Source: Amycolatopsis sp. A133
GTDB lineage: Bacteria > Actinomycetota > Actinomycetes > Mycobacteriales > Pseudonocardiaceae
Direction of reading: 5' to 3'
Assembly (NCBI RefSeq): GCF_031082405.1
Contig: NZ_JAVHJU010000020.1
Location: 124,001-188,000 of the forward strand
DNA length: 64,000 bases
In this document: positions 42,169-50,720 of the stretch, piece by piece
Layout: the number at the start of each line of letters is the position of its first letter
Numbering within the stretch: position 1 is the stretch's first letter
Notes under the pieces: model-generated
What the model saw: the letters and a program-made list of their open reading frames with translations, nothing else
The model's database searches: none
Told to the model about the DNA's origin: nothing
Program-made: the position numbers and the translations under genes

Positions 42169-45120
42169 ATGCCGACCGCGCCGACGATCTCGCCGCGCGA
42201 GCGCGAAGTCCTGCTGGCCGTCGCGGACCGGTTGACCAACGCGGAGATCGCCGAGCGGCTCTACGTGTCGGTGCGGACCGTCGAGAGCCACGTGTCCACG
42301 CTCCTGCGGAAGCTGGCCGCCCGCGACCGCCGCGAACTGGCCGCGCGGGCGCCGGGGCTCGCCGGCCCGCCGGCCGGGCTCGTGGTGGGGGCGCCGCGGC
42401 CGCCGACCAGCTTCGTCGGCCGGGCGGCCGAGCGCGACGCCGTGGTGCGGCTGGTGGCCGGGAGCCGGGTGACGACCGTGCTCGGCCCGGGCGGGATGGG
42501 CAAGACGCGGCTGGCCGTGGCCGCGACCGAAGCGGCGTCGCCCCTGTTCCCGGACGGCACCACCTTCGTCAACCTGCTCCCCAGCCGGCCCGGTTCGGTG
42601 CTCGAGTCGGTCGCGGCCGGGCTCGGCGTCCGCCCCCGCCCGCAGCAGCCGCTGTCGGACGCCGTCACCGCGCAGCTGGCCGGCCGGGCGCTGCTGGTGC
42701 TGGACAACTGCGAGCACGTGGCCGACGACGTCGCCGACGTGATCACCGCGCTGACGGCGGCGAGCCCGCGGCTGAGCGTGCTGACGACCAGCCGCGAACG
42801 GCTCGGCGTGCCCGGCGAAACGGTGCTGCACCTCGGCCCGCTGCCGGCCGCCGCCGACTTGTTCACCGAGCGGGCGAAGGCGGTCGACCCGGCGTTCGAC
42901 GCGGACCCCGCGAAGGTCGCCGCGCTCTGCCGCGCACTGGGCGGCTCACCGCTGAACATCGAGCTCGCCGCCGCGCGGGTGGCCTCGCTGGGCATCGACG
43001 CGCTGCACACGGGACTGGCCGACGACCCGCTGCGCGTGCTGTCCGCCGGCCGCGGCCAGGACCGGCACCGGTCGCTGCGCTCGGTGCTCGAGTGGAGCCA
43101 CCGCCTGCTGAGCGCCGAGGAACGCACGCTTCTGGCCCGGATTTCCCGGTTCCGCAACGGCTTCGCCCTCGGCGACGTGGCGGCGCTGTCCCCGGACCTG
43201 TCGGTCGGCGCGGTGTCCGACCTGCTCGGACGGCTGGTGGACAAATCCCTCGTCACGGCCCACCGTGAGGCCGGCACCTGGACGCTCTTCGACGGGGTCG
43301 CCCGCTTCGCCCGCGAACGGCTGGACGGCTCGCCGGAGGCGGCCGAGGTCACCGCCCGGTACCGGCGGTGGGCGGCCCACCGCGCTCGGGAGCTGACCAC
43401 CCGCCTCGGCGGCGACTGGCGCGACGAGTTCGACCGCATCGCCGACGACCTGCGCACCTGCGTCACCGAGGGCGGCACGGCTTGCGGCGAGCACCGCCAC
43501 GACCAACACGGCCGCCTCGCCGACACGCGCGCCACCGCGGACCACGATCACCCGCATGCCTCCGTCGCCGGCACCCCGGACCACCCCCACCCGCATGCCC
43601 CCGTTGCCGACACCCCGGACCACCCCCACCCGCACGCCCCCGTCGCCGACACCCGCGCCATCGCGGACCATTCCCGCCCGCGCGCCCCCGCCGCCCACAC
43701 CCACGCCACCTCGGACCACCACCCGCATGCCTCCGTCGCGGACACCCGCGCCGCCCCGAACCACCCCCATCCGCATGCCCCCGCCGCCGGCACCCGCGCC
43801 ACCGCGGAGCTCGACCACGACCTGGCCGCGAACCTGGCGCGGCTGGCCTACGCGCGCGGTTTCCTGGCGGAGGCGGTGACCCACTGGCGCACGGCCGCGG
43901 ACCGGGCGCCGTCCGCCGCGGTCGCCGCCGGTGATCTCGCCCGTGCGGGCAGCGGCACGCATCTGCTCACCCACGCCCGCGACCACTTCGACCTGCTGCT
44001 CGTCGCGGCCGGGCGCGCGGCCGGCGACCCCGCCACGCGGGCGGTCTGCCTGGCCGGCGCCGTCGTACTGGCCGAACGGTTCCGCGGCGCCGGCTTCGTC
44101 ACCGATCCCGTGCCGGAGCCCGAACTGGACCGGCTGCTCGCCGAGGCCACCGAAGCGGCCACCCGGGCACCGGCAGCCGCGGCGAGCGTCGCCGTCGCCC
44201 GCGCCTGGCGGTCCGGACCGGGCCCGCAGTCGGTCGACGCCGAGGCCGCCGGGCGAGCCGTCGCGGCGGCGTCCGGCGATCCGCTGCTGCTCAGCGCCGC
44301 GCTGGACGCCCAGTGCACGGCGCAGGCACTCGCCGGCCGTCCGGACCGGGCGTACCGCACCACCCAGGAGCGCCTCGCCCTCGTCACGACGCTCGACCGC
44401 ACCGACCCGCACGCGGCGGTCGAGGTGCTGGACGCGTTCCGGGCCGCGATCACCTACGCCGTCGCCACCGGCGAGCTGTCCGGCGCGCTGGCCCTGAGCA
44501 GGCGCGCGGCCGGCGACCCGGCGCTCGCCGGCCACCCGTACTGGGGCACGAGCGGCCTGGTCACCGCCCTCGCGCTGACCGGCCGGTTCGCCGAAGCCCG
44601 CACGGCCGCCGACGAGCTGTGGCACACGACGGCCGAAACCGGGCCGCCGCGCAACGCCACCCTCGGCGTACCGCTGCTCGCGGCCGCGCTGGCGGCGGGC
44701 CTGTCCGGCGACGAGCCGTCGATGGCCGAATGGCGGACCCGCGCGGCCGCGGTCGCGGGCGTGGCGACGCCGGCCGAGTCGGCCAACCTGGCGCCGCTGG
44801 ACGCGTTCGTCCGGGCCCGGGTGGCCCTGCACACCGGCACCGGCCTGGCCGGACTGCTCCCCGAAGTCGGCACCGCCTTCACCCCCGGCCGCTTCGACGG
44901 CTACGCGGCGGGCCTGGCCGCGGAACTGGCCGTGGCGCTCAACGCCCCGGACATTTCCCACCACATCGCCCGCGCGGAGCGGCACGCAGCACACAACCGC
45001 TGGACGGCGGCGGCCCTGACGCGCGCCCACGCCCGCCGCCAAGGCGACGCCGGCCTGCTGAAGGACGCCGCAAAGCAGTTCACGGAACTCGGCGCGGCCT
45101 TCGAAGCGGAAGCGACGTGA
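42169..45120 (+). CDS. LuxR-HTH/AAA-ATPase/TPR regulator with His-rich repeat insert
   Basis: A 983-residue regulator. The LuxR-type HTH is N-terminal (about 5-62: ISPREREVLLAVADRLTNAE, VSVRTVESHVSTLLRKL), followed by an NB-ARC/AAA ATPase (P-loop GPGGMGKTRL near 107, Walker B LLVLDNCEHV near 178, TTSRERLG, LGGSPLNIELAAAR). After a winged region comes a His/Pro/Ala-rich low-complexity insert (about 443-550), then helical TPR-like repeats to the end. In MalT/LAL regulators the HTH is C-terminal, so the order is reversed. It probably responds to a ligand bound by the TPR part and controls the divergent cupin-DUF998 operon. Confidence 0.85.
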   Translation: MPTAPTISPREREVLLAVADRLTNAEIAERLYVSVRTVESHVSTLLRKLAARDRRELAARAPGLAGPPAGLVVGAPRPPTSFVGRAAERDAVVRLVAGSRVTTVLGPGGMGKTRLAVAATEAASPLFPDGTTFVNLLPSRPGSVLESVAAGLGVRPRPQQPLSDAVTAQLAGRALLVLDNCEHVADDVADVITALTAASPRLSVLTTSRERLGVPGETVLHLGPLPAAADLFTERAKAVDPAFDADPAKVAALCRALGGSPLNIELAAARVASLGIDALHTGLADDPLRVLSAGRGQDRHRSLRSVLEWSHRLLSAEERTLLARISRFRNGFALGDVAALSPDLSVGAVSDLLGRLVDKSLVTAHREAGTWTLFDGVARFARERLDGSPEAAEVTARYRRWAAHRARELTTRLGGDWRDEFDRIADDLRTCVTEGGTACGEHRHDQHGRLADTRATADHDHPHASVAGTPDHPHPHAPVADTPDHPHPHAPVADTRAIADHSRPRAPAAHTHATSDHHPHASVADTRAAPNHPHPHAPAAGTRATAELDHDLAANLARLAYARGFLAEAVTHWRTAADRAPSAAVAAGDLARAGSGTHLLTHARDHFDLLLVAAGRAAGDPATRAVCLAGAVVLAERFRGAGFVTDPVPEPELDRLLAEATEAATRAPAAAASVAVARAWRSGPGPQSVDAEAAGRAVAAASGDPLLLSAALDAQCTAQALAGRPDRAYRTTQERLALVTTLDRTDPHAAVEVLDAFRAAITYAVATGELSGALALSRRAAGDPALAGHPYWGTSGLVTALALTGRFAEARTAADELWHTTAETGPPRNATLGVPLLAAALAAGLSGDEPSMAEWRTRAAAVAGVATPAESANLAPLDAFVRARVALHTGTGLAGLLPEVGTAFTPGRFDGYAAGLAAELAVALNAPDISHHIARAERHAAHNRWTAAALTRAHARRQGDAGLLKDAAKQFTELGAAFEAEAT
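43495..43818 (+). repeat. His-rich imperfect tandem repeats inside the LuxR-type gene
   Basis: Units resembling TPDHPHPHAPVAD recur about every 13 or more residues. Two near-identical 39-bp copies abut around 43573-43650, with degenerate copies on both sides (HDHPHASVAGT, DHHPHASVADT, NHPHPHAPAAGT). The stretch is in frame and interrupts the region between ATPase and TPR parts. A flexible linker or a metal-binding segment are both possible. Confidence 0.75.
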
Positions 45121-45381
45121 CCGGCCACCGGCTGCGGGATCTCCTGGCTTCCCTGGCTTCCCTCGGCGAACTCCGGGCGACGTGCACGGCCGGGACCGGC
45201 GCCTCGTCGAGGTGGCAGCTGAACGGATCTCCGACGAGCCGACCCCCGGTCGAAACGAAGGCCGCCACTGCAGCGCCGGTCCGGTTCGATCCGGTCTGAC
45301 CACCTCACGTGACGAGGGGTAGCCCGATGCGGGGAGGGGTTCGCGCATACTGGTGACGTCCCCGGCGGAAGGAGAAGCGGT

Positions 45382-46314
45382 TTGAGTGCCACCGCCGAGG
45401 CGGGTGCGGGCACCTTCGTGCACCCCGCGTTGTTCTACCGCGGTGCCGCCGAGTACCTGGCGGGCACCGTGCCGTTCGTGTGGGGCGGCCTCGCCGCGGA
45501 CGAGCCGGTGGCGGTCGCGGTGCCCGGGGACAACCTCGCCCTGCTGCGACGCGAACTCGGCGCGGACGCCACGCGGGTCCGGCTGCTGGACATGACCGAG
45601 GCCGGGCGCAACCCCGGCCGGATCATCCCCGGCGTGCTGCGTGCCTTCGCCGACAGCCACCCCGGCCGGCCGGTGCGGATCATCGGCGAGCCGATCTGGG
45701 CGGCGCGGTCGGCCGTCGAGTACCCGGCGTGCGCCCAGCACGAAGCTCTCATCAACCTCGCCTTCACCGGCCGGGACGCGACGATCCTCTGCCCCTACGA
45801 CGTCGAGTCGCTCGCCCCGGACGTCCTCACCGACGCCGAGGCCACGCACCCGGTCCTGATCGACGGCACCGGACGGCGCGCCAGCACCGGCTACGACCCC
45901 ACCGGGCTGATCGCCCGGTACAACGAGCCCCTGCCCGTGCCGGAAGGGGCGTTCGAGCTGGCGGACACCACGGACCTCGCGGCGGCCAGGGCACTGACCC
46001 ACGTCCGCGCGACCGCCTGCGGGCTGGGCGCCGATCAGGTCGCCGACGTCGCGGTGGTCGTCACCGAACTGCTGACCAACAGCGTCGAACACGGCAGCGG
46101 GTCCGGCACCGTCCGGTTCTGGGGCGGCGACGGCGAGTTCGTCTGCGAGATCCACGACCGCGGCCGGCTCACCGATCCCCTCGCCGGCCGCCACCCCGCG
46201 ACGCCCTACCAGCCCCGCGGCCGGGGGCTGCTGCTCGTCAACCACCTGGCCGACCTGGTCCGCCTGCACACCGGCGACGACGGCACGACCGTCCGGGCCT
46301 ACTTCCACGCCTGA
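45382..46314 (+). CDS. MEDS-domain anti-sigma/sensor ATPase (RsbW-like)
   Basis: A 310-residue protein. The N-terminal MEDS domain (about 12-170: HPALFYRGAAEYLAGTVPFV, LLDMTEAGRNPGRIIPGVL) is followed by a GHKL ATPase (about 190-310) with N-box VTELLTNSVEHG and G-box GRGLLLVNHLADLVRL. MEDS proteins are methanogen/methylotroph-type sensor domains, here joined to an anti-sigma-factor-like kinase. The start is TTG at 45382 with GGAAGGAG a few bases before it. The 261-bp gap before it holds CATACT near 45346 as a possible -10 and nothing else supported. Confidence 0.85.
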   Translation: MSATAEAGAGTFVHPALFYRGAAEYLAGTVPFVWGGLAADEPVAVAVPGDNLALLRRELGADATRVRLLDMTEAGRNPGRIIPGVLRAFADSHPGRPVRIIGEPIWAARSAVEYPACAQHEALINLAFTGRDATILCPYDVESLAPDVLTDAEATHPVLIDGTGRRASTGYDPTGLIARYNEPLPVPEGAFELADTTDLAAARALTHVRATACGLGADQVADVAVVVTELLTNSVEHGSGSGTVRFWGGDGEFVCEIHDRGRLTDPLAGRHPATPYQPRGRGLLLVNHLADLVRLHTGDDGTTVRAYFHA

Positions 46315-46384
46315 ACCGCCGGTCCCCCGGCACTACCACCGCACTACCGCCCGCGCCTGAACCGGCCACCCCAGCGCTACCGCA

Positions 46385-46921
46385 CTACCGCCCGCGCTCA
46401 CTCCCGCGCCTGAACCGCCGGTGCACGACGCCACCCGCGACCGCCCCCAGCGCCACACCGCCGTACACGTCGGTCGGCCAGTGCGCCCGCGTCCGGAGCC
46501 GGCTGTAACAAACCGCGGCCGCCAGCGGCGCGAGTGCGGCTCCCACGGCGGGCGCGTCGAGCGCGACCGCGACCGTGAACGCGGCCGCCGTCGTCGCGTG
46601 CGTCGACGGGAAAGCCGAGGACTTCGGTTTCTCCAGCAGCGCGCGGTGGGCCGGCAGACTGTCCGCCGGTGGCCGCCGGCGCCGGACCACGGCCTTCATG
46701 CCGTGGCCGAACGCCATTCCGGCCGCGGCGGCCACCAGCCCGCGGCCCGCGGCCCGGCGCCGGCGGCCCGGCCGCCACGCCAGCACTCCCGCCACGACCA
46801 CCCACAGCAGGCCGCCTTGGGCCAGTGCGCTGAGCGTCGTGACCGGCCACGCCGGCCGGGTGACCGGAAGGTCGTTTTCGTCCGGTCCGTCTCCCTCACG
46901 AAACGGTGCTTCACTCGGCAT
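46385..46921 (-). CDS. PAP2-family membrane phosphatase
   Basis: A 178-residue membrane protein with the three PAP2 signatures: KAVVRRRRP (K-x6-R-P), PSTHAT (PSGH variant with Thr) and SRLRTRAHWPTDV (S-R-x5-H-x3-D). Such enzymes remove phosphate from lipid phosphates or undecaprenyl pyrophosphate at the outer membrane face. I chose ATG 46921 because the upstream extension is Arg/Trp-rich and non-membrane-like. Confidence 0.85.
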   Translation of the reverse strand: MPSEAPFREGDGPDENDLPVTRPAWPVTTLSALAQGGLLWVVVAGVLAWRPGRRRRAAGRGLVAAAAGMAFGHGMKAVVRRRRPPADSLPAHRALLEKPKSSAFPSTHATTAAAFTVAVALDAPAVGAALAPLAAAVCYSRLRTRAHWPTDVYGGVALGAVAGGVVHRRFRRGSERGR

Positions 46922-47120
46922 GAGGACCAATTTCCCCGCCTGCCACCGGTTCAACCACCCGTTTGTCCACCGTGGAGCATCCACAGTGACGGACGGGCTC
47001 TTCAACCCGATGGCGCGGGAGCTGGTGGAGGTGCAGTACCAGCTTCGGCGGCATCGAGCCCACCCCGGCCGACGACGCACGGCGGGAAACGATCGGCGGC
47101 CTGCGGGCGCCCACCCCCGC

Positions 47121-47546
47121 CTAACTCTGGCTCGGGATCTCCGTGGCCCGTTCCCAGCCGGACGGCAGGCGGCTGACGTTGAGCGCGTGGTCGAGGCCGC
47201 TGGCCGAAAGGGCCCGGCGCACCACCCGGTTGTCCCCGGTGACGACGCGCAGGGTCGCGTTCTCGCGGACCACGCGGGCCTGGATGCCGCCGAGGGCGGC
47301 GAGCCCGGCTCCGTCGAGGAAGTCGACGCCGGACAGGTCGAGCACGAGGACCGGGAACCGGCGGTGCGCCCACGTGCTCAACGCCGAACGCACCTGGGGC
47401 GCGCTGTCGGCGTCGAGGGCGCCGCGGATCCGGACCATGACCGCGCCGAAGTACGGCCGGATCACCTGGATGTCGAACGCACTGCGCTGTTCGCGCGCCG
47501 ACGGCGCTTGGGGAATCGCCGTCGCTGGGGGCTGGACGACCAACAT
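47121..47546 (-). CDS. STAS-domain anti-sigma factor antagonist lacking the phosphorylatable Ser
   Basis: A 141-residue protein: a 25-residue variable N-terminus, then a STAS domain (about 30-135: VRIRGALDADSAPQVRSALS, VLDLSGVDFLDGAGLAALGG). In RsbV/SpoIIAA-type antagonists the loop reads D-S-(S/T/A)-G; here it is LDGAGL with no Ser, so regulation by phosphorylation as in RsbV is unlikely. Its usual partner would be an RsbW-like kinase such as those at 45382 or 55670. The ATG at 47544-47546 was chosen; the frame stays open upstream. Confidence 0.8.
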   Translation of the reverse strand: MLVVQPPATAIPQAPSAREQRSAFDIQVIRPYFGAVMVRIRGALDADSAPQVRSALSTWAHRRFPVLVLDLSGVDFLDGAGLAALGGIQARVVRENATLRVVTGDNRVVRRALSASGLDHALNVSRLPSGWERATEIPSQS

Positions 47547-47907
47547 TTTCCACGCCTCATTCGCAGATGACGTGCCGACCGGGTCTCGCCAACCCGCTCG
47601 TCCGCCGCAAGTCGGGGGAGGGATGGTGCTGCTGAACTGCACTTCGCAGCGTAGTCCTTGATCCGAACGGCGCAACCCCGCCAACGGCCGAACCCCGCAC
47701 CGCCGCACGCGACCCGCACGCGCGCCGTTCAAACCCCCCATCCGGGTGAACCAGCACCGTGACCGGCGCCTGGAAACCCCTTCGGCCACGTGATCAGGCG
47801 AACCGCGGCCACCCGGCGCCACGGCCCCTTGACAGGAGCGCACGGCCCGCTCATCATCAGCTATCTCAGGGTTCCTGATATACACTCGCTCAGTGAGGAG
47901 CACGCCG
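47547..47907. other. 361-bp intergenic region with an inverted repeat
   Basis: It lies between the divergent STAS gene and the remnant-headed CoA operon. TATCTCAGG-GTT-CCTGATATA (47862-47882) is a 7-of-9 inverted repeat and probable operator, 25 bp before the first start. TTGACA at 47829-47834 is a possible -35. No coding frame is supported. Confidence 0.45.
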
Positions 47908-48078
47908 ATGACCGCAGTGGACGAGCGGCCGGGCCTGCGGCCTCGCCCGGACGTCGCGCCGGGATGGCTGTTCATCGGCGGCCGCTGGACGGAGACCGCG
48001 CAGCGCTTCGACGCCGTGGACCCGGCCGACCCTCGCCCGCGCGACGACCGCCGACGTGGACGCGGCCAGGCAGCCTGC
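47908..48078 (+). pseudogene. aldehyde dehydrogenase N-terminal remnant
   Basis: ATG 47908 with GAGGAG before it begins MTAVDERPGLRPRPDVAPGW and continues WLFIGGRWTETAQRFDAVDPAD, the typical first 40 residues of an NAD-dependent aldehyde dehydrogenase (about 490 residues when complete). After about 48030 the homology continues one frame over as LARATTADVDAARQPAG, then stops. About 90% of the gene is missing. The sequence then runs into the 44-bp hairpin. Confidence 0.75.
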
Positions 48079-48089
48079 AGGCCTGACGC

Positions 48090-48133
48090 TCGTGAGTGTT
48101 AAGGCGGGTTAGAACCCGCTTTACCACTCACGA
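48090..48133. repeat. 44-bp imperfect palindrome (hairpin element)
   Basis: The arms 48090-48110 and 48113-48133 match at 19 of 21 positions (CGTGAGTG...GCGGGTT) around AG. The hairpin sits exactly between the truncated aldehyde and alcohol dehydrogenase genes. It may be a mobile or REP-like intergenic palindrome common in this group, or a terminator. The first would explain the deletion junction. Confidence 0.7.
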
Positions 48134-48163
48134 CAGGCGACCGCCCCCCGTCAGGAGATTCCC

Positions 48164-48394
48164 ATGCCCACCACCACCGCGGCCGTCGTGGAATCCGCCG
48201 CGGTCACGCGCGTCGCCGGCCCGACCATGGGCGACGCGGAGACCCAGACGCTCGTGCCGGCGCTGGCCGGACTCGTCGCCTCCGGGCGGTTCCCGCCCGA
48301 AAAGCTGGTCACCCACCACGAGTTCGGGCAGATTCAGCAGGCAGTGGACGACGTGCTCGCGGGCAAGACGAGCAAACCGGTGCTCCGCCTGTGA
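48164..48394 (+). pseudogene. zinc-type alcohol dehydrogenase with large in-frame internal deletion
   Basis: A 76-codon frame with AGGAG upstream. MPTTTAAVVESA is the start of a zinc-dependent aryl/short-chain alcohol dehydrogenase. Residues about 22-76 (ETQTLVPALAGLVASGRFPP, FGQIQQAVDDVLAGKTSKPV) are the C-terminal cofactor-domain end of the same family. The catalytic zinc and NAD-binding parts, about 290 residues, are gone. The stop sits in the ribosome site of the acyl-CoA ligase, so the stub may be kept for translational coupling. Confidence 0.75.
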
Positions 48395-48405
48395 AGGAGG
48401 CAGCA

Positions 48406-49947
48406 GTGAACTTCCCCGACTTCGGTCTGGGCAGCTGGCCCGCGCGGCGGGCGCGGATCAACCCCGGCCGGACCGCGCTCGTGCAGCGGAACCGGAGCCT
48501 GACCTACGCCGGGCTCGCCGAGCGGGTCGAACGGCTCGCCGGTGCGCTCACCCGGCTCGGCGTCCGCGCGGGTGACCGCGTGGCCTACCTCGGCGTCAAC
48601 GACATCACCGTGTTCGAGACGCTGTTCGCCACCGCGCGGTGCGGCGCGATCTTCGTGCCGCTCAACTACCGGCTCTCCCCCGTCGAGATCCGGTACATGC
48701 TCGGCGACAGCGGCGCCTCGGTCCTGGTGCACAGCGCGGACACCGGTGACCTCGTGGCGGCGGCCGGTGCGCTGCCGGACGGCGTCGTCGTCGCGACGGA
48801 CCCAGCTGGGGACGAACGGGACTTCGAGGCGGAGCTCGCCGAGGCCGGGCCGCCGCCGGACACCGCGGTGCGGCTGGAAGATCCGTGCCTGCTGCTCTAC
48901 ACCTCCGGCACCACCGGACGGCCGAAGGCGGCGGTCCTCACCCACGGCAACCTCACCTGGAACACCGTCAACCAGCTGGCGCACCTCGACGTCCTGGGCA
49001 CCGACAAGGCGTTGTGCATCGCGCCGCTGTTCCACTGCGTCGGGCTGGGCCAGATCACGCTGCCGACGCTGTTCAAGGGCGGCAGCGTGGAACCGGTGGC
49101 GAAGTTCGATCCGGGCACCATCCTCGCCCGGATCGGCGAAGCCGGGATCACGAGCTTCTCCGCGGTCCCCACGATGCTCGAGATGATGTGCCGCCACGAG
49201 GACTGGGACCGCACCGACCTGAGCTCGCTGACCTGCGTGCTCTACGGCGGGTCACCGGTGGCCGAGCGCGTCGCCCGCACGTGGCTGGACCGCGGTGTGA
49301 AACTCCTCCAGGGCTACGGCATGACCGAAGCCGCTCCCGGCGTGTCGATGGCCACCCACGAGGGCACGCTCGACCACCCGGTCGCCGCCGGCGTGCCGCA
49401 CTTCTTCACCGACGTCGCGGCCCTCGGCCCCGATCTCACTCCCCGAGCATTGAACGGGACACCGGCCGAGCTGCTGGTGCGCGGCCCGCACGTCTTCGGC
49501 GGCTACTGGAACCGGCCCGCGGAGTCGGCGGCGAGCTTCGTCGAGGGTGACTGGTTCCGCACCGGCGACGTCGTCCGCGTCGACGACGACGGCTGGGCCC
49601 ACGTCGTCGACCGGGTCAAGGACCTGATCATCTCCGGCGGGGAAAACGTCTACCCGGCCGAGATCGAAGCGGTCGCCCTCCGGCTCGACGCCGTCGAGGC
49701 CTGCGCCGTCGTCGGGGTGCCCGACGAGCGCTGGGGCGAAGCCGGTGCGGCCTTCGTCGTGGTCCGGCCCGAGGCCGAACTGGACGAACCGCAGTTCCGC
49801 GCCCACCTCGAGCGGCACCTGGCGCGCTACAAGGTGCCGAGACACGTGCAGTTCACCGACGCCTTGCCGCGCAACGCCACCGGCAAGATCCGCCGCGTCG
49901 AACTGCGCACCCTCGCCGCCGAAACCTTCACGAACGGACCCGCATGA
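48406..49947 (+). CDS. AMP-forming acyl-CoA synthetase (fatty/aryl acid-CoA ligase)
   Basis: A 513-residue ANL-superfamily ligase. The P-loop LLLYTSGTTGRPKAAVLTHG, A5 GYGMTEAAP, A7 GDWFRTGDVV, A8 VDRVKDLIISGGENVYPAEI and A10 PRNATGKIRR (Lys) are all present. It activates a carboxylic acid through an acyl-adenylate. I chose GTG 48406 because AAGGAGG lies 5 bp before it; GTG 48391 would cover that site. The substrate may be an aromatic or branched acid made by the now-decayed dehydrogenases. The stop overlaps the next start. Confidence 0.9.
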   Translation: MNFPDFGLGSWPARRARINPGRTALVQRNRSLTYAGLAERVERLAGALTRLGVRAGDRVAYLGVNDITVFETLFATARCGAIFVPLNYRLSPVEIRYMLGDSGASVLVHSADTGDLVAAAGALPDGVVVATDPAGDERDFEAELAEAGPPPDTAVRLEDPCLLLYTSGTTGRPKAAVLTHGNLTWNTVNQLAHLDVLGTDKALCIAPLFHCVGLGQITLPTLFKGGSVEPVAKFDPGTILARIGEAGITSFSAVPTMLEMMCRHEDWDRTDLSSLTCVLYGGSPVAERVARTWLDRGVKLLQGYGMTEAAPGVSMATHEGTLDHPVAAGVPHFFTDVAALGPDLTPRALNGTPAELLVRGPHVFGGYWNRPAESAASFVEGDWFRTGDVVRVDDDGWAHVVDRVKDLIISGGENVYPAEIEAVALRLDAVEACAVVGVPDERWGEAGAAFVVVRPEAELDEPQFRAHLERHLARYKVPRHVQFTDALPRNATGKIRRVELRTLAAETFTNGPA

Positions 49948-50720
49948 CCACCCCACTCCTGCCCCCTTCGCTGCGCCTGGAGCTGCGGGACGACATCGCC
50001 GTGCTGTGGCTGGCCCGTCCCGAAAAGCGCAACGCCCTCGACGACGCCACCGTGCTCGGCCTCGAGACGTTCTTCGGCGCGCCGCCGCCGGGGGTCAAGG
50101 CCGTCGTGCTCGACGCCGTCGGCGACCACTTCTCCGCCGGGCTCGACCTTTCCGAGCTCACCGAGCGGGACGCGTTCGAGGGCCTGGAGCACTCGATGAT
50201 GTGGCACCGCGCCTTCGAACGGCTCGAACGCGGGCGCGTCCCGGTGATCGCCGTGCTCAAGGGCGCGGTCGTCGGCGGCGGCCTGGAACTGGCGGCCGCC
50301 GCGCACATCCGCGTCGCGGAGCCCTCGGCGTTCTACGCGCTGCCGGAGGGGCAGCGCGGGCTGTTCGTCGGCGGCGGCGCGTCGGTGCGGGTGCCGCGGC
50401 TGATCGGCGCGCACCGGATGGCCGACATGATGCTCACCGGCCGCGTGCTGGACGCCGACGAGGGCCACGCCGTCGGGTTGTCGCACTACCGCGTCGAAAA
50501 CGGCCTGGAGCACGCGCTCGGGCTGGCCCGCAAGATCGCGGGCAACTCGCCGATCACGAACTTCGCCGTCCTCCAGGCCCTGCCCCGCATCGCCGAAGCC
50601 AACCCGGCCGAGGGTTACCTGATGGAGGCGCTGATGGCCGCGATCGCCGGCGGCAGCGCCGAGGCGAAGGAACGCATGCAGGCGTTCCTCGACAAGCGCG
50701 CCGGGAAGGTCGGCCGATGA
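49944..50720 (+). CDS. enoyl-CoA hydratase/isomerase (crotonase) family
   Basis: A 258-residue crotonase: LARPEKRNALDDATV, oxyanion segments HFSAGLDLSEL and VIAVLKGAVVGGGLELAAAAHI, and ALPEGQRGLFVGGGAS. Asp at the first and Glu at the second catalytic segment resemble hydratase/isomerase variants, and the exact chemistry is open. The start overlaps the ligase stop and the stop overlaps the next start (ATGA both sides). Confidence 0.9.
   Translation: MTTPLLPPSLRLELRDDIAVLWLARPEKRNALDDATVLGLETFFGAPPPGVKAVVLDAVGDHFSAGLDLSELTERDAFEGLEHSMMWHRAFERLERGRVPVIAVLKGAVVGGGLELAAAAHIRVAEPSAFYALPEGQRGLFVGGGASVRVPRLIGAHRMADMMLTGRVLDADEGHAVGLSHYRVENGLEHALGLARKIAGNSPITNFAVLQALPRIAEANPAEGYLMEALMAAIAGGSAEAKERMQAFLDKRAGKVGR

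Noticed and set aside
46986..47123. Possible short plus-strand gene starting GTG (LFNPMARELVEVQYQ) with a frame change to FGGIEPTPADDARRE
   Set aside because: It needs a one-base shift, is under 50 residues and I recognise no family. It may be a remnant but cannot be supported.
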